Assembly: GCF_000967865.1 (NCBI RefSeq)
Contig: NZ_JXRU01000036.1
Coordinates: 62,001-126,000 of the forward strand
DNA from: Microbacterium sp. SA39
GTDB taxonomy: Bacteria > Actinomycetota > Actinomycetes > Actinomycetales > Microbacteriaceae
Length of the DNA: 64,000 nt
Direction of reading: 5' to 3'
Part shown: positions 8,085 to 17,973 of the stretch, in pieces
Position numbering within the stretch: position 1 is the first letter of the stretch
Layout: every line of letters starts with the position of its first letter
The notes under the pieces: generated by a model
Databases searched by the model: none
The model's input: only the letters and a program-made list of their open reading frames with translations
Told to the model about the DNA's origin: nothing
Program-made: the position numbers and the translations under genes

Positions 8085-9209
8085 GTGAGCACTTTCGAGG
8101 ACTACGTCGCCACGTTCGACAATGAATCCGGCTACTTGAACTGGGCCGCATTCGGTCCGCTCTCGCCCTCCGTGCGTGCAGAGGTCTTCGCCGACGCCGA
8201 CCTGCTGGGCAGCGGGCGGCCCTCATCCCTGTCTCTGGTGCGGGAGCGGGTCGGGCAGGCGCAGGAGCTCGTCGGAGAGCTGCTCGGCGCCGAGGCGGCG
8301 GATGTCACCCTGCAGCCTTCTTCCACGCAGGGGCTCATGCACGCGTTCTACGGGTTGTCGGGCACGGTCATCGCGAGCGCCGCTGAGTTCCCGAGTGTGA
8401 GCCTGACCCTCGACCGTGCGGCGGCGGCGTCGAACCGCGCGCTGACTCCGCGATGGGTGACCCCCGCCGATGGCCGCATGACCCCGGATGCCGTCGCCGG
8501 GGCCCTCGACGACGAGGTCACGGCGCTCGTCGTCAGCCACGTCGACTTCCGCACCGGCTTCCGTGCGGACCTCGCGGCCCTGCGCGAGCTGATCGGACCC
8601 GATCGGCTGCTCATCGTCGACGCGGTGCAGTCGTTCGGCGTCGTCGACGAGGACTACACCGCGGCCGACATCGTGGTCGGTCACGGGTACAAGTGGCTGC
8701 GGGCCGGCCGCGGCAGTGCGTTCGCGTGGTTCGCGCCGCGGGCCAGGGAGCGGATCGTGCCGGTGCTGTCCGGCATCGCCGGGACCCGGGCGCTTTCCAT
8801 CGACGAGCTGCAGGTGCCGACGGCATCCGCTCAGGCGTTCACCGTGAGCCAGCCCGACACGCTCGCCGCCGGGCGGCTCGCGATCGGCGTGCGCGATGTG
8901 CGCGACGCCGGCGTCGCGCACATCGAAGGGCGGATCGCCGAGCACGTCGACACAATCCTCGAGATCGCCGACCGCCACGCGATCGCGGTGAGCTCGCCGC
9001 GCGAGCACGCGTCCAGGGCGGGCATCGTCGCGCTCTCGCCGGAGGAGCCCGCCCGCCTGGCGGCGGCGCTCGCGAACGCCGGAGTCGTCGTGACGGCGCG
9101 GGGTTCCGCCGTGCGGGTCGCGGCTCATGCCGGGACGGATGACGCCACACTCCAGCAGCTGGACGATGCGCTCGGCGCATTCGGAAACGAGACGTTCATC
9201 AACGCGTAA
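8085..9209 (+). CDS. Class V aminotransferase-like PLP enzyme
   Basis: 374 residues with the fold of class V aminotransferases, cysteine desulfurases and isopenicillin epimerase-like enzymes. The PLP lysine is in VGHGYKWLRAGRG (about residue 205), preceded by the acidic LLIVDAVQSFGVVD (D and Q near residue 183) that contacts the cofactor. ADVTLQPSSTQGLMHAF matches the N-terminal substrate loop. There is no active-site cysteine loop of the desulfurase kind, so desulfurase activity is unlikely. The exact substrate cannot be told from sequence. The start GTG is leaderless. Confidence 0.85.
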   Translation: MSTFEDYVATFDNESGYLNWAAFGPLSPSVRAEVFADADLLGSGRPSSLSLVRERVGQAQELVGELLGAEAADVTLQPSSTQGLMHAFYGLSGTVIASAAEFPSVSLTLDRAAAASNRALTPRWVTPADGRMTPDAVAGALDDEVTALVVSHVDFRTGFRADLAALRELIGPDRLLIVDAVQSFGVVDEDYTAADIVVGHGYKWLRAGRGSAFAWFAPRARERIVPVLSGIAGTRALSIDELQVPTASAQAFTVSQPDTLAAGRLAIGVRDVRDAGVAHIEGRIAEHVDTILEIADRHAIAVSSPREHASRAGIVALSPEEPARLAAALANAGVVVTARGSAVRVAAHAGTDDATLQQLDDALGAFGNETFINA

Positions 9210-9253
9210 GAATCGTCCGCGTGTCGACGCACGCTTAAGTCGCCGCGTGGTCG

Positions 9254-9259
9254 TACGTT
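9254..9259 (+). promoter_or_regulatory. Probable -10 box and structured leader of the PIN-PhoH gene
   Basis: TACGTT lies 108 nt ahead of the GTG start. The roughly 100-nt leader in between is GC-rich and can form several hairpins (for example GGGC/GCCC and GCCCC/GGGG). This leader stands out because many neighbours have none. Confidence 0.35.
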
Positions 9260-9367
9260 CTAGGCATCGGGCAAGGAGCCCGGTCGAGTCGGCCTTCCGG
9301 TTGACGACTCGTGGCCCCAGGTCGACTCGTACTCTGGCGGGGATCATCCCCGGGTCGGGAGTGGGTC

Positions 9368-10750
9368 GTGACCACACGTACAGCGCAGCAGTCCATCAGC
9401 ACCGCGCAGCAGTCCACGCGCAAGACGACGAGGGGTGCCTCGTCCCTCGAACCGGACCAGGACCTGCGCACCTATGTGCTCGACACCTCGGTGCTGCTGA
9501 GTGATCCGCAGGCGTTCTTCCGGTTCGCCGAGCACTCGGTGGTGGTGCCCGTGGTCGTGATCACCGAACTCGAGGGCAAGCGCCACGATCCCGAGATCGG
9601 CTACTTCGCCCGCCAGGCGCTGCGGCACCTCGACGACCTGCGCATCGAGCACGGCCGTCTCGACTTCCCGGTGGAGGTCGGCGAGGGTGGAACGCTTCGC
9701 GTCGAACTCGCCAACACCGATCCGTCGGTGCTGCCGGCCGGGATCCGGCTGAGCGACAACGACACCCGCATCCTCTCGGTCGCCATGCACCTCGCGCAGG
9801 ACGGACAGGACGTCACGATCGTCTCGAAGGACCTCCCGATGCGCGTGAAGGCGGCATCCCTGGGCATCCGTGCCGAGGAGTATCTCGCCGAGCAGGCCGT
9901 GGACTCCGGGTGGACCGGTATCTCGACCCTCGATCTCTCGGGCGATGACATCAGCGATCTCTACGAGAGCGAAGTCGGGATCAGCGAGGATGCCAGGGGA
10001 ATCCCGGTGAACACCGGACTCATCATCCATTCGGAGCGCGGTTCGGCGCTCGGCAGGATCACCGGTGACGGCGAGTACCGCCTCGTCCGCGGTGACCGAG
10101 ACATCTTCGGCATGCACGGACGTTCCGCCGAGCAGCGCATCGCGATCGATCTGCTGCTCGACCAGGAGGTCGGGATCGTCTCGCTCGGCGGCCGCGCCGG
10201 CACCGGGAAGTCGGCGCTCGCGCTGTGCGCCGGACTCGAAGCGGTGCTCGAACGGCAGCAGCAGAAGAAGATCATCGTGTTCCGCCCGCTGTTCGCGGTC
10301 GGCGGGCAGGAGCTCGGCTACCTTCCCGGCGACCAGGGCGAGAAGATGGGCCCGTGGGGTCAGGCCGTGTTCGACACGCTCGGCTCGGTCGTGTCGGGCA
10401 ACGTCGTCGAAGAGGTCATCGAGCGCGGACTGCTCGAGGTGCTTCCGCTGACGCACATCCGCGGCCGCTCCCTGCACGACGCGTTCGTGATCGTCGACGA
10501 GGCGCAGTCGCTGGAGCGCAACGTGCTGCTGACCGTGCTCAGCCGCATGGGTCAGAACTCCCGGGTGATCCTGACGCACGACGTCGGCCAGCGCGACAAC
10601 CTCCGCGTGGGGCGGCACGACGGCATCGCCAGCGTGATCGAGACGCTGAAGGGGCACGACCTGTTCGGACACGTGACCCTGATGCGCTCCGAGCGATCGG
10701 CGATCGCAGCTCTCGTCACCGAGCTCCTGGAGGGCGGAGAGCTCAGCTGA
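9368..10750 (+). CDS. phoH2: PIN domain-PhoH ATPase fusion (PhoH2 type)
   Basis: 460 residues. The N-terminal PIN nuclease domain (about 34-170) begins with [14 protein letters not shown] and carries further acidic positions in [25 protein letters not shown] and [10 protein letters not shown]. The C-terminal PhoH helicase-like domain has Walker [14 protein letters not shown] (about 275-286), Walker [14 protein letters not shown] and [10 protein letters not shown]. Known PhoH2 proteins unwind and cut RNA in a sequence-dependent way and are related to toxin-antitoxin nucleases. The track start at 9311 is too early; the GTG at 9368 with GGGAGTGGG ahead gives TTRTAQQS. A tight hairpin follows. 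Confidence 0.93.
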   Translation: MTTRTAQQSISTAQQSTRKTTRGASSLEPDQDLRTYVLDTSVLLSDPQAFFRFAEHSVVVPVVVITELEGKRHDPEIGYFARQALRHLDDLRIEHGRLDFPVEVGEGGTLRVELANTDPSVLPAGIRLSDNDTRILSVAMHLAQDGQDVTIVSKDLPMRVKAASLGIRAEEYLAEQAVDSGWTGISTLDLSGDDISDLYESEVGISEDARGIPVNTGLIIHSERGSALGRITGDGEYRLVRGDRDIFGMHGRSAEQRIAIDLLLDQEVGIVSLGGRAGTGKSALALCAGLEAVLERQQQKKIIVFRPLFAVGGQELGYLPGDQGEKMGPWGQAVFDTLGSVVSGNVVEEVIERGLLEVLPLTHIRGRSLHDAFVIVDEAQSLERNVLLTVLSRMGQNSRVILTHDVGQRDNLRVGRHDGIASVIETLKGHDLFGHVTLMRSERSAIAALVTELLEGGELS

Positions 10751-10762
10751 CGAGTTGCAAAG

Positions 10763-10794
10763 GAGCGGATGCCGGTTCGCACCGGCATCCGCTC
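10763..10794 (+). terminator. Terminator of phoH2
   Basis: Perfect 14-bp stem GAGCGGATGCCGGT with a TCGC loop, followed by TCTTGC. Confidence 0.75.
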
Positions 10795-10846
10795 TCTTGC
10801 GTACCGCGCGCGGGTCTCGGCACGTTCTGCAGGCGCGAATGCGGTC

Positions 10847-10877
10847 TGCAGGTCGATATCGGCGGAATCGACCTGCA
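10847..10877. repeat. Inverted repeat between two terminators
   Basis: TGCAGGTCGAT and ATCGACCTGCA form perfect 11-bp arms around 9 nt. It sits in the phoH2-fumC convergent gap, outside both flanking terminators. The function is unknown. Confidence 0.6.
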
Positions 10878-10924
10878 ACTGTCGATCCATCCTGCAGATG
10901 AGGACGCCGCCACGACAGAAGAAT

Positions 10925-10963
10925 GGCGGATGCCGCGAGGCCCAGGGCCCCGCGGCATCCGCC
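10925..10963 (-). terminator. Terminator of the fumC operon
   Basis: Perfect 13-bp stem GGCGGATGCCGCG around a 13-nt loop that itself contains GGCCC/GGGCC. Confidence 0.75.
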
Positions 10964-10978
10964 GTACTGTGTCCGGGC

Positions 10979-12373
10979 TCAGCCGGGGTGCGTCATCGAG
11001 AGCAGGTCGAGCTTCTCGTCGAGCTGCTCGAGCGTGAGGTCTCCGCGCTCGACGTAGCCGAGGTCGATCACGGCGTCGCGCACGGTGATGCCCTTGGCGA
11101 CCGAGTGCTTGGCGATCTTCGCCGCAGCCTCGTAGCCGATGAGCTTGTTGAGCGGGGTCACGATCGACGGGCTCATGCCGGCGAAGGCCGCGGCGCGCTC
11201 GACGTTCGCCCGCAGGCCGTCGATGGTCTTGTCGGCCAGGACTCGCGAGGCGTTCGACAGCAGGCGAATCGACTCCAGCAGTGCGGTGCCCATCACCGGG
11301 ATCGCGACGTTCAGCTCGAAGGAACCGGATGCTCCGGCCCAGGCGACCGTCGCGTCGTTGCCGATCACGCGCGCGCACACCATCAACACGGCTTCGGGGA
11401 CGACCGGGTTGACCTTGCCGGGCATGATCGACGAACCGGGCTGCAGGTCGGGGATGTGCAGCTCGCCGAGGCCCGTGTTCGGACCGGAGCCCATCCAGCG
11501 CAGGTCGTTGTTGATCTTGGTCAGCGAGACCGCGATCGTGCGCAGCGCGCCAGAGGCCTCGACGAGTCCGTCGCGGTTGGCCTGCGCCTCGAAATGATCC
11601 TTCGCCTCGGTGATGGGCAGCTCGGTCTCGGCCGCGAGCAGCGCGATGACCTTCTGGGGGAAGCCGAGCGGGGTGTTGATGCCGGTGCCGACGGCGGTGC
11701 CGCCCAGCGGGACCTCGGCGACCCGGGGGAGGGCCGACTGCACACGCTCGATGCCCAGACGGATCTGGCGGGCGTAGCCGCCGAACTCCTGTCCGAGCGT
11801 CACCGGCGTCGCGTCCATGAGGTGGGTGCGGCCGGACTTGACGGCGTCTTTCCAGAGCTCCGCCTTCGCCTCGAGGGCGACGGCGAGGTGGTCGAGCGCG
11901 GGGATCAGGGTGTCGATGAGGGCCTGGGTGACAGCGATGTGCACCGAGGTCGGGAACACGTCGTTCGACGACTGCGACGCGTTCACGTGGTCGTTCGGAT
12001 GCACGTTCGCACCGAGGATGCGGGTCGCGAGCGTCGCGAGCACCTCGTTCATGTTCATGTTCGATGACGTGCCGGAGCCGGTCTGGTACGTGTCGACCGG
12101 GAACTCGCCGTCGTGCGCGCCGGAAGCGACCTGGTCGGCGGCCTGGGCGATGGCGTCGGCGATGGCGCCGTCGAGGGTGCCGAGTTCCTTGTTAGCGAGC
12201 GCGGCGGCCTTCTTGATGCGTGCGAGGGCGGCGATCTGCGTCGACTCCAGCCCCTTGCCCGAGATCGGGAAGTTCTCCACCGCGCGCTGCGTCTGCGCGC
12301 CGTAGAGCGCGTTCACGGGCACCCGCACCTCGCCCATGGTGTCGTGCTCGATGCGGTACTCAGTCTCGGTCAT
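10979..12373 (-). CDS. fumC: Class II fumarate hydratase
   Basis: 464 residues. The enzyme interconverts fumarate and malate in the TCA cycle and is the iron-free, tetrameric type. The superfamily signature [11 protein letters not shown] is present (about 315-325) with the catalytic serine loop. The substrate-binding segments [14 protein letters not shown] and [15 protein letters not shown] and the C-site [17 protein letters not shown] are intact. The N-terminus [14 protein letters not shown] is normal. It is the last gene of a four-gene chain (xseB, DUF4245, carbonic anhydrase, fumC) in which each start overlaps the preceding stop by 4 bases. Confidence 0.97.
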   Translation of the reverse strand: MTETEYRIEHDTMGEVRVPVNALYGAQTQRAVENFPISGKGLESTQIAALARIKKAAALANKELGTLDGAIADAIAQAADQVASGAHDGEFPVDTYQTGSGTSSNMNMNEVLATLATRILGANVHPNDHVNASQSSNDVFPTSVHIAVTQALIDTLIPALDHLAVALEAKAELWKDAVKSGRTHLMDATPVTLGQEFGGYARQIRLGIERVQSALPRVAEVPLGGTAVGTGINTPLGFPQKVIALLAAETELPITEAKDHFEAQANRDGLVEASGALRTIAVSLTKINNDLRWMGSGPNTGLGELHIPDLQPGSSIMPGKVNPVVPEAVLMVCARVIGNDATVAWAGASGSFELNVAIPVMGTALLESIRLLSNASRVLADKTIDGLRANVERAAAFAGMSPSIVTPLNKLIGYEAAAKIAKHSVAKGITVRDAVIDLGYVERGDLTLEQLDEKLDLLSMTHPG

Positions 12374-13059
12374 TCCGAACCTTCCTTGGTTGCGGGGGCG
12401 GACCCCTCGATGGCGTCGTCCTCGGTGTCGATCCCGACCGTGATCACCGGCGTCGCGGTGCCCTCGGCCAGACGGTAGTTGGCGCCGACGATGCCCAGTC
12501 GGCCCTCGGCGACGGCGCTGCTGATCAGTTCGGACGACTGCAGCAGATCGCGCACGGTGTTGCGCAGGTGCTCTTCGCCGACGAGTTCGGCGTCGATCTC
12601 CGCGACGGTGGTGCCGCCGTTCTCAGCCAGCACCTTCCGCGCCGCGGGGACGATCGGCGCGATCAGTCGCCAGATGTGCGGCGGAAGCGGGGCGGCATCG
12701 ATGGCGGTGCCGTCGATCGCCGCGCGCACGGCGCCGCAGGAGTCATGCGCGAGCACGACGATGAGCGGAACCTCCAGGACGGCGACGGCGTACTCGAGAC
12801 TCGCGACGATCGACTCGCCCAGCACCTGACCGGCGTTGCGGACGACGAACAGATCGCCCAGCCCGAGGTCGAAGATGATCTCGGCGGCCAGGCGCGAGTC
12901 GGAGCATCCGAACAGCGTGGCGACCGGATGCTGCGCCGCTGCGAGGTTCTGCCGGCGGGCACCGTCCTGGTTGGGATGCTGGGGCTCATCGTGCACGAAA
13001 CGGGCGTTCCCCTCGCGCATCTGCTGCCAGGCTGCGGCGGGGGTGAGGGTGTTCGTCAT
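12370..13059 (-). CDS. can: Beta-type carbonic anhydrase
   Basis: 229 residues. It hydrates CO2 to bicarbonate. The zinc ligands of the beta class are visible: C52 in GCSDSR, H105 and C108 in AHDSCGA; D54 and R56 form the conserved dyad. The N-terminal [12 protein letters not shown] is typical of the plant-like clade B. The C-terminal strand [20 protein letters not shown] is intact; the last 20 residues are acidic and low in complexity. It overlaps both DUF4245 upstream and fumC downstream (ATGA each), so CO2 hydration and fumarase are made from one message. Confidence 0.95.
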   Translation of the reverse strand: MTNTLTPAAAWQQMREGNARFVHDEPQHPNQDGARRQNLAAAQHPVATLFGCSDSRLAAEIIFDLGLGDLFVVRNAGQVLGESIVASLEYAVAVLEVPLIVVLAHDSCGAVRAAIDGTAIDAAPLPPHIWRLIAPIVPAARKVLAENGGTTVAEIDAELVGEEHLRNTVRDLLQSSELISSAVAEGRLGIVGANYRLAEGTATPVITVGIDTEDDAIEGSAPATKEGSE

Positions 13060-13700
13060 GGAGCCTCCGAGAGGGCACGGATCTGCGGGACGAGGGATTC
13101 GGCGAGCTCGGCGGTCGAGTCCGCCGAGCGAGAGCCGTAGAGGAGCACGTAATCATCGCCGGCCTGCGTGCCGATGGCGTAGCTGATGTTGGCGTTCGCA
13201 GTCGCGTCGCCGAGCTCGTACACGTCCCAGTCGAGTCCGCCGATACGCGTCTCGTCGGTCGGGGCATTGCCGTTGAGCCGCTGCGGGGCCCACGAGGAGT
13301 CGGCGTCGAACGCCTGAGCGAGCTTGATGAAGCCGCGCTCGTCGTCAGCGGCCGGAGCCAGAGTGATCTCCCAGACGACGGTCGCACCGCTCTGCAGCTC
13401 CGCGTCGTTCACACGCCAGAATCCGTCGAGCTCCGGGACGATCGCAGGGCTATCCATGGTGGACTCGACGCCGGCGGCGATGCCTGCCACGTCGATCTTC
13501 TCCGCGGTCACGGGCTCACCACGCGGCACGGCGAAGATGATCACGGCGACGACGGCGACGGTGACCAGGAGCGCGGCGACGAGGTTCCGGAAGGTCTGGC
13601 TGCCGCGGTACGCCTTGCTGGAAGCCGCCTTGCGCGCCGCGGTCTCGTCGGGAGTCTCAGGTCGACCGAGCTCGGCGACGATCGGCGCCTGCTTGCTCAC
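13056..13700 (-). CDS. DUF4245 membrane-anchored protein
   Basis: 214 residues. A cytoplasmic N-terminal segment leads to one transmembrane helix at about residues 37-55 ([19 protein letters not shown]). A soluble domain follows with [24 protein letters not shown] and [21 protein letters not shown], as in DUF4245. The function is unknown. The frame is open upstream to 13811, but the GTG at 13700 overlaps the xseB stop by 4 bases (GTGA) and gives the family N-terminus. As I recall, a DUF4245 gene also lies next to fum and glpX in mycobacteria. Confidence 0.85.
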   Translation of the reverse strand: MSKQAPIVAELGRPETPDETAARKAASSKAYRGSQTFRNLVAALLVTVAVVAVIIFAVPRGEPVTAEKIDVAGIAAGVESTMDSPAIVPELDGFWRVNDAELQSGATVVWEITLAPAADDERGFIKLAQAFDADSSWAPQRLNGNAPTDETRIGGLDWDVYELGDATANANISYAIGTQAGDDYVLLYGSRSADSTAELAESLVPQIRALSEAP

Positions 13701-13933
13701 GACGCGCCGCCGGCGGAGTCGGATGCCGCGTTCCGGGCGGCATCGAGGCGGCGCTTCGCGCCGAGCAGCCACTCCTCGCAGCGGGCCGCGAGTGCTTCGC
13801 CGCGCTCCCACAGTGCGAGCGAGTGCTCGAGCGTGGGGGACCCCTGCTCGAGTTCGGCGACCACGGTGACGAGTTCATCGCGGGCTGCCTCGAACGACAG
13901 CGTCTCGACCGGGATCTCGTTCAGAGCGCTCAC
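13697..13933 (-). CDS. xseB: Exodeoxyribonuclease VII small subunit
   Basis: 78 residues, the usual size. The XseB signature is present: [44 protein letters not shown]. The protein forms helical pairs that wrap around XseA to make the single-strand-specific exonuclease. A -10 box ends exactly 6 nt before the GTG, so it has its own leaderless promoter although xseA ends only 36 nt upstream. It heads the xseB-DUF4245-can-fumC chain. Confidence 0.95.
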   Translation of the reverse strand: MSALNEIPVETLSFEAARDELVTVVAELEQGSPTLEHSLALWERGEALAARCEEWLLGAKRRLDAARNAASDSAGGAS

Positions 13934-13939
13934 TCCTCC

Positions 13940-13945
13940 ATCTTA
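13940..13945 (-). promoter_or_regulatory. -10 box for leaderless xseB
   Basis: TAAGAT, then GGAGGA (6 nt), then GTG at 13933. The GGAGGA abuts the start and is too close to work as a ribosome site. Confidence 0.55.
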
Positions 13946-13969
13946 CGGCGTGCGATGCGGGTGCTCCGC

Positions 13970-15247
13970 TCAGGAGCCTTCCTCGATCTCGCCCTCAGAC
14001 CGGGCCGCGACCGAGCCCCGGTCGACCGTGATCGTGAGGGCGCTTCCGGCCGGAGCATCCGCCGCATCACGCAGGATCACGCCGCCTTCGAGGTGGGCGA
14101 TCGCGTAGCCGCGGGCCAGGGTCGCCGCCGGTGACAGGGCACGCAACGACGCGCGCAGCTCGCTCGTGCGGCGGCCGGCCGTATCCAGCTGTCGCGTGAG
14201 CGTGTCGCGGCCGCGGGACTGCAGCAGGAAGAGCTCCTGCGCGCGCGAATCGATGATGGGGGCGGGGGAGCGCAGCACGGGGCGGGAACGCAACTGCTCG
14301 AGCTGGGCGATGTCGTGGGAGAGCCGCTGCGTGAGGCGCGTCGTCGCCCGCGACCGGAGTTGCGCGATCAGCGCGCGCTGCTCGCCGACATCGGGCACGA
14401 CGCGCTTGGCGGCATCCGTCGGGGTCGACGCTCGGAGGTCCGCGACATCGTCGAGGAGCGGGTGGTCGTTCTCATGGCCGATCGCGCTCACGATCGGGGT
14501 GGTGGCCGCGGCCACGGCCCGCACGAGCCGCTCGTCGCTGAACCCGAGCAGAGTCTGCGGATCGCCACCGCCGCGGGCGATGATGATGACGTCGACCTCG
14601 GGATCGGCGTCGAGTCGCTTCAGGGCGGCCAGGGTCTCCGGAACGCATCGATCGCCCTGCACGGCCGCATATTCGGTGCGGAATCGCACCTGGGGCCAGC
14701 GCAGTTCGGCGTTCCGATGCACGTCTTTCTCGGCATCCGACTTCTCGCCGGTGATCAGGCCGATCACGTGGGGGAGGAACGGCAGGCGCCTCTTGCGCGA
14801 CGAGTCGAACAGCCCCTCCTGACGCAGCTGGATGCGCAGCTTCTCCAGGCGCTCGAGCTGGTCGCCGAGGCCCACGTGCTTCATCGCCGACACCGCGAAG
14901 CTGAAATCGCCGGACTTGACGAAGTAATCGGCCTTGACCGCGGCGACCACATGATCCCCGACCGCCAGATCTGCGGGGATGCGACCACGGACGCTCGACC
15001 AGATCCGGATGGAGATCTGCGCGTCGGACTGCGTGTCCTTCAGCCTCGCGAAGATGTTGCCCGCCCGAACGTTCCAGGAGGTGATCTCACCCTCGACCCA
15101 CACCGTGTTCCAGCGCGCGATGAAGTCGCGGATCGTCGCATTCAGTCGTGCGACCGAGGTCGGTGCGTCGGAGGTCGAATCGCGTGGGGCGACGGCGTCT
15201 GCCGGTGGTGTCTCGCCGGGGCCTGCCGTCGCTTCGAAGACTGTCAT
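13970..15247 (-). CDS. xseA: Exodeoxyribonuclease VII large subunit
   Basis: 425 residues. The catalytic subunit degrades single-stranded DNA to oligonucleotides. The N-terminal OB fold (about 30-130) holds WVEGEITSWNVRAGNIFARLKD. The catalytic core includes DVIIIARGGGDPQTLLGFSDERLVRA and VSAIGHENDHPLLDDVADLRASTPTDAA, the family hallmark. A long helical segment follows, and the C-terminal small beta domain has LARGYAIAHLEGGVILRDA. GGGAGC precedes the ATG. It is divergent from ispH, which starts 76 nt away. Confidence 0.96.
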   Translation of the reverse strand: MTVFEATAGPGETPPADAVAPRDSTSDAPTSVARLNATIRDFIARWNTVWVEGEITSWNVRAGNIFARLKDTQSDAQISIRIWSSVRGRIPADLAVGDHVVAAVKADYFVKSGDFSFAVSAMKHVGLGDQLERLEKLRIQLRQEGLFDSSRKRRLPFLPHVIGLITGEKSDAEKDVHRNAELRWPQVRFRTEYAAVQGDRCVPETLAALKRLDADPEVDVIIIARGGGDPQTLLGFSDERLVRAVAAATTPIVSAIGHENDHPLLDDVADLRASTPTDAAKRVVPDVGEQRALIAQLRSRATTRLTQRLSHDIAQLEQLRSRPVLRSPAPIIDSRAQELFLLQSRGRDTLTRQLDTAGRRTSELRASLRALSPAATLARGYAIAHLEGGVILRDAADAPAGSALTITVDRGSVAARSEGEIEEGS

Positions 15248-15311
15248 GTGCTCCCGTTCCGTGGCGTCTCACCGGATGGCGGCATCCCGGCCTTCCACAG
15301 GCAGGCGCCGG

Positions 15312-15317
15312 TAGAAT
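15312..15317 (+). promoter_or_regulatory. -10 box for leaderless ispH
   Basis: TAGAAT, then CGAGGG (6 nt), then GTG at 15324. This is one of the best matches in the window. Confidence 0.6.
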
Positions 15318-15323
15318 CGAGGG

Positions 15324-16403
15324 GTGACTTCGACTGCCGTTCATCTCCCTGTCCCGCGCGTCCCACGAGTGCGTGCCGCGGCCGGGCGGCTTCAGGATAA
15401 CCCGATCGTCGGACACAAGCGGATTCTGCTGGCCGCACCCCGCGGCTACTGCGCCGGCGTCGACCGTGCCGTGGTCGCCGTCGAGAAGGCGCTGGAGCGC
15501 TACGGCGCACCGGTCTACGTGCGCAAGCAGATCGTGCACAACATCCACGTCGTCACCGAGCTCGAGGCCAAGGGCGCGATCTTCGTCGAGGAGGTCGACG
15601 AGGTCCCCGAGGGAGCACACGTCGTGTTCAGCGCCCACGGTGTCTCGCCGGCGGTGGTGAACGCGGCATCCGATCGAGGGCTGCACGCCATCGACGCGAC
15701 CTGTCCTCTGGTCACGAAGGTGCACCGCGAGGCCGTGCGATTCGCACGCGACGATTTCGAGATCCTCCTCATCGGTCACGAGGGTCACGAAGAGGTCGAG
15801 GGAACGGCCGGTGAGGCGCCCGATCACGTGACCGTCGTCAACTCGCCGGAGGAAGCCGACACCGTCCAGGTGAAGGATCCGTCGAAGGTCGTCTGGCTCT
15901 CGCAGACCACGCTCTCGGTCGACGAGACCATGGAGACCGTCAACCGGCTGCGGCTGCGGTTCCCCGAACTCCACAGCCCGCCCTCCGATGACATCTGCTA
16001 CGCCACGCAGAACCGCCAGGTCGCGATCAAGAAGGTGGCGACCAACGCCGACCTCGTGATCGTGGTCGGCTCCTCGAACTCCTCCAACTCCGTCCGCCTC
16101 GTCGAAGTCGCCCTCGAATACGGCGCGAAGGCGGCGTATCGTGTCGACTACGCCGAAGAGGTCCAGCAGGAATGGCTCGACGGCGTGGAGACCGTCGGTG
16201 TGACCAGCGGAGCATCCGTTCCCGAAGTGCTGGTCCGTGAGGTCCTCGATGCGCTGAGCGACGCGGGCTACCGCGACGTCGAAGAGGTCAAGACGGCCGA
16301 GGAGGATCTGATGTTCTCTCTTCCCAAGGAGCTGCGCCAGGATTCCGCCGGCCAGCGCGATGCGCGGGCGCTCGGCGGCCGTGCCACAGGAGGAGGCGCG
16401 TAG
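15324..16403 (+). CDS. ispH: 4-hydroxy-3-methylbut-2-enyl diphosphate reductase
   Basis: 359 residues. This [4Fe-4S] enzyme makes IPP and DMAPP in the last step of the MEP pathway, which feeds the cis-prenyltransferase encoded at 7.3 kb. The three cluster cysteines are in [13 protein letters not shown] (C43), [11 protein letters not shown] and [10 protein letters not shown]. The conserved [25 protein letters not shown] and [13 protein letters not shown] blocks are all present. About 30 extra residues precede the usual start, but the GTG at 15324 is placed by a leaderless promoter. The IclR gene follows 2 bases later. Confidence 0.96.
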   Translation: MTSTAVHLPVPRVPRVRAAAGRLQDNPIVGHKRILLAAPRGYCAGVDRAVVAVEKALERYGAPVYVRKQIVHNIHVVTELEAKGAIFVEEVDEVPEGAHVVFSAHGVSPAVVNAASDRGLHAIDATCPLVTKVHREAVRFARDDFEILLIGHEGHEEVEGTAGEAPDHVTVVNSPEEADTVQVKDPSKVVWLSQTTLSVDETMETVNRLRLRFPELHSPPSDDICYATQNRQVAIKKVATNADLVIVVGSSNSSNSVRLVEVALEYGAKAAYRVDYAEEVQQEWLDGVETVGVTSGASVPEVLVREVLDALSDAGYRDVEEVKTAEEDLMFSLPKELRQDSAGQRDARALGGRATGGGA

Positions 16404-16405
16404 CG

Positions 16406-17173
16406 GTGAGCCCTGCGGAGGGCGAGCCCACCCTCATCGGGTCGGTGCAGCGCGCGCTCCGCCTCGTCGACATCGTCGCGAACTCTCCACGGCCACTGCC
16501 CGCCAAGATGCTGGCGGCGACCACCGGACTCACTCCGGGGACCACCTACAACCTGGTCCGCACCCTCATCCACGAGGGATATCTGGCCTCTGAGCCGGAC
16601 GGCCTGGTGCTCGGCTCCCGGTTCCCGTCGTTCCAGCAGGAGATCGATTCCCGGGGCGTGTTCCTCGCCCGGGTGCGCTCCGCCCTGCGTGACGTCACCG
16701 AGGAGATCGGCGCGACGGCCTACCTCTCGCGCTTCGACGACGGGGAGATGCACCTCGTCGACATCGTCGATGCCGTGAGCAATCCGCGAGTGGAACTCTG
16801 GGTGGGGTTGCAGTCGAGCGCTCATGCCACCGCGCTGGGCAAGCAGATCCTCGCGGAGCTCTCCGACGAGGACCGCCTCGACTACCTCTCCCGGCATCGC
16901 CTCGAGGAGTTGACGCCCCGCACGATCAGTGATCGGCAGACGCTGCTGACCCAGCTCGAGCATGCTCCCGGCTGGGTCGTCGATCAGGAGGAGTACGTCA
17001 TCGGCGCCACCTGTGTCGCCGTGCCGGTGATCGCTCCGAACCTCACCGCTTCGCTGGCGATTTCGTTGCCGTCCGAGCGGGCTGTCGTGGATCGGGAGCT
17101 CGTGACGCGGCTTCAGGGGATCGCACGGAGGCTGTCCCTGCAGCTCGGCGCGGATTCGTTCGGTGGGGCGTAG
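16406..17173 (+). CDS. IclR family transcriptional regulator
   Basis: 255 residues. The N-terminal winged helix (about 8-70) reads GSVQRALRLVDIVANSPRPLPAKMLAATTGLTPGTTYNLVRTLIHEGYL. The effector domain (about 85-250) includes HATALGKQILAELSDEDRLDYL and QEEYVIGATCVAVPVI, the normal IclR pattern. GGAGGCGC precedes the GTG, and the gene starts just after ispH stops, so they share a transcript. The target and ligand are unknown; a link to isoprenoid supply is only suggested by position. Confidence 0.92.
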   Translation: MSPAEGEPTLIGSVQRALRLVDIVANSPRPLPAKMLAATTGLTPGTTYNLVRTLIHEGYLASEPDGLVLGSRFPSFQQEIDSRGVFLARVRSALRDVTEEIGATAYLSRFDDGEMHLVDIVDAVSNPRVELWVGLQSSAHATALGKQILAELSDEDRLDYLSRHRLEELTPRTISDRQTLLTQLEHAPGWVVDQEEYVIGATCVAVPVIAPNLTASLAISLPSERAVVDRELVTRLQGIARRLSLQLGADSFGGA

Positions 17174-17424
17174 TCGGCCGGCGGGTTCACTATCTGAAGT
17201 CTTCGCTCTGGCGTGTCGACGGAGGCTTCCCTACGATCGGAAAAGTAGGCGTCTGTGCAAACGGCCCTACTGGTTCGCGGAGGGTCCCCAGCTCTGCGTG
17301 GACTGACTTGGATGACGAGCGTCCCCAGCGTTCCGAATCCGCGGCCCCGAGGAGTCCCCACTTCTCCGGGGCCGCCATCGTTTCCGGGCCCCTTCGGCTG
17401 TGAGCCGCCCCTAGCCTGGGCGAT

Positions 17425-17430
17425 TAGCAT
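17425..17430 (+). promoter_or_regulatory. -10 box for leaderless DUF6264-like gene
   Basis: TAGCAT, then GGCGGG (6 nt), then ATG at 17437. The rest of the 263-nt gap after the IclR gene shows only weak inverted repeats. Confidence 0.5.
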
Positions 17431-17436
17431 GGCGGG

Positions 17437-17961
17437 ATGACCGATCAGCGTCCTCAGTACGGCGAACTCGCGACCCCCGAGGAGCAGCGACGGGCGGCAG
17501 GTCTTCCGCCGCTCGGTGAAATGGTGGCAGAGCCGGTCATCACGGCTCCCGCTCCGGAGCCAGTGGCGGATGCCGCTCCTCGGCGGCCGCACCCCGCCGA
17601 TCGTTTCGTGACGATCGGGTTGCTGGCTTACGGCCTGATCAACGTGATCGTGACGGCTCTGTCCTACCTGGACCTCACGCGCGTGATGAACGAGAGCATG
17701 AAGATCCTCGGGATCGAGGGCGAGTTCACGAACTTCGCGCAGGGGAGGCTGTGGGGCGCCATCGCCGCCGTCGTGCTCGTCGTCGGCTGGTCGCTCACCG
17801 CATGGGTGTCGATCCGGCGACTTCGCAGGGCGAAGATCGCGTGGTGGGTGCCGCTGGTCGGCGCTGCCGTGACGATGCTGATCGCGTCGATGTGCCTGGC
17901 GGTGCCGATGTTCGGCGATCCCGCCTTCATGGCCTACGTCGGCGGCATGAGCGGCAGCTGA
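17437..17961 (+). CDS. DUF6264-like membrane protein
   Basis: 174 residues. A proline-rich cytoplasmic N-terminal region (about 1-50, with EEQRRAAGLPPLGEM) is followed by three hydrophobic segments (about 58-77, 105-127 and 140-165), with charged RRLRRAKIAWWVP between the last two. It resembles small membrane proteins annotated DUF6264 in Microbacteriaceae; that match is from memory. There is no recognisable active site. A perfect terminator shared with fba follows. Confidence 0.8.
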   Translation: MTDQRPQYGELATPEEQRRAAGLPPLGEMVAEPVITAPAPEPVADAAPRRPHPADRFVTIGLLAYGLINVIVTALSYLDLTRVMNESMKILGIEGEFTNFAQGRLWGAIAAVVLVVGWSLTAWVSIRRLRRAKIAWWVPLVGAAVTMLIASMCLAVPMFGDPAFMAYVGGMSGS

Positions 17962-17973
17962 GATCCGGAGCCG

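Noticed and set aside
10769..12067. 432-residue open frame antisense to fumC
   Set aside because: Its sequence is Gly/Arg/Asp-rich shadow coding; fumC on the other strand is complete and conserved. High GC leaves many such frames open.
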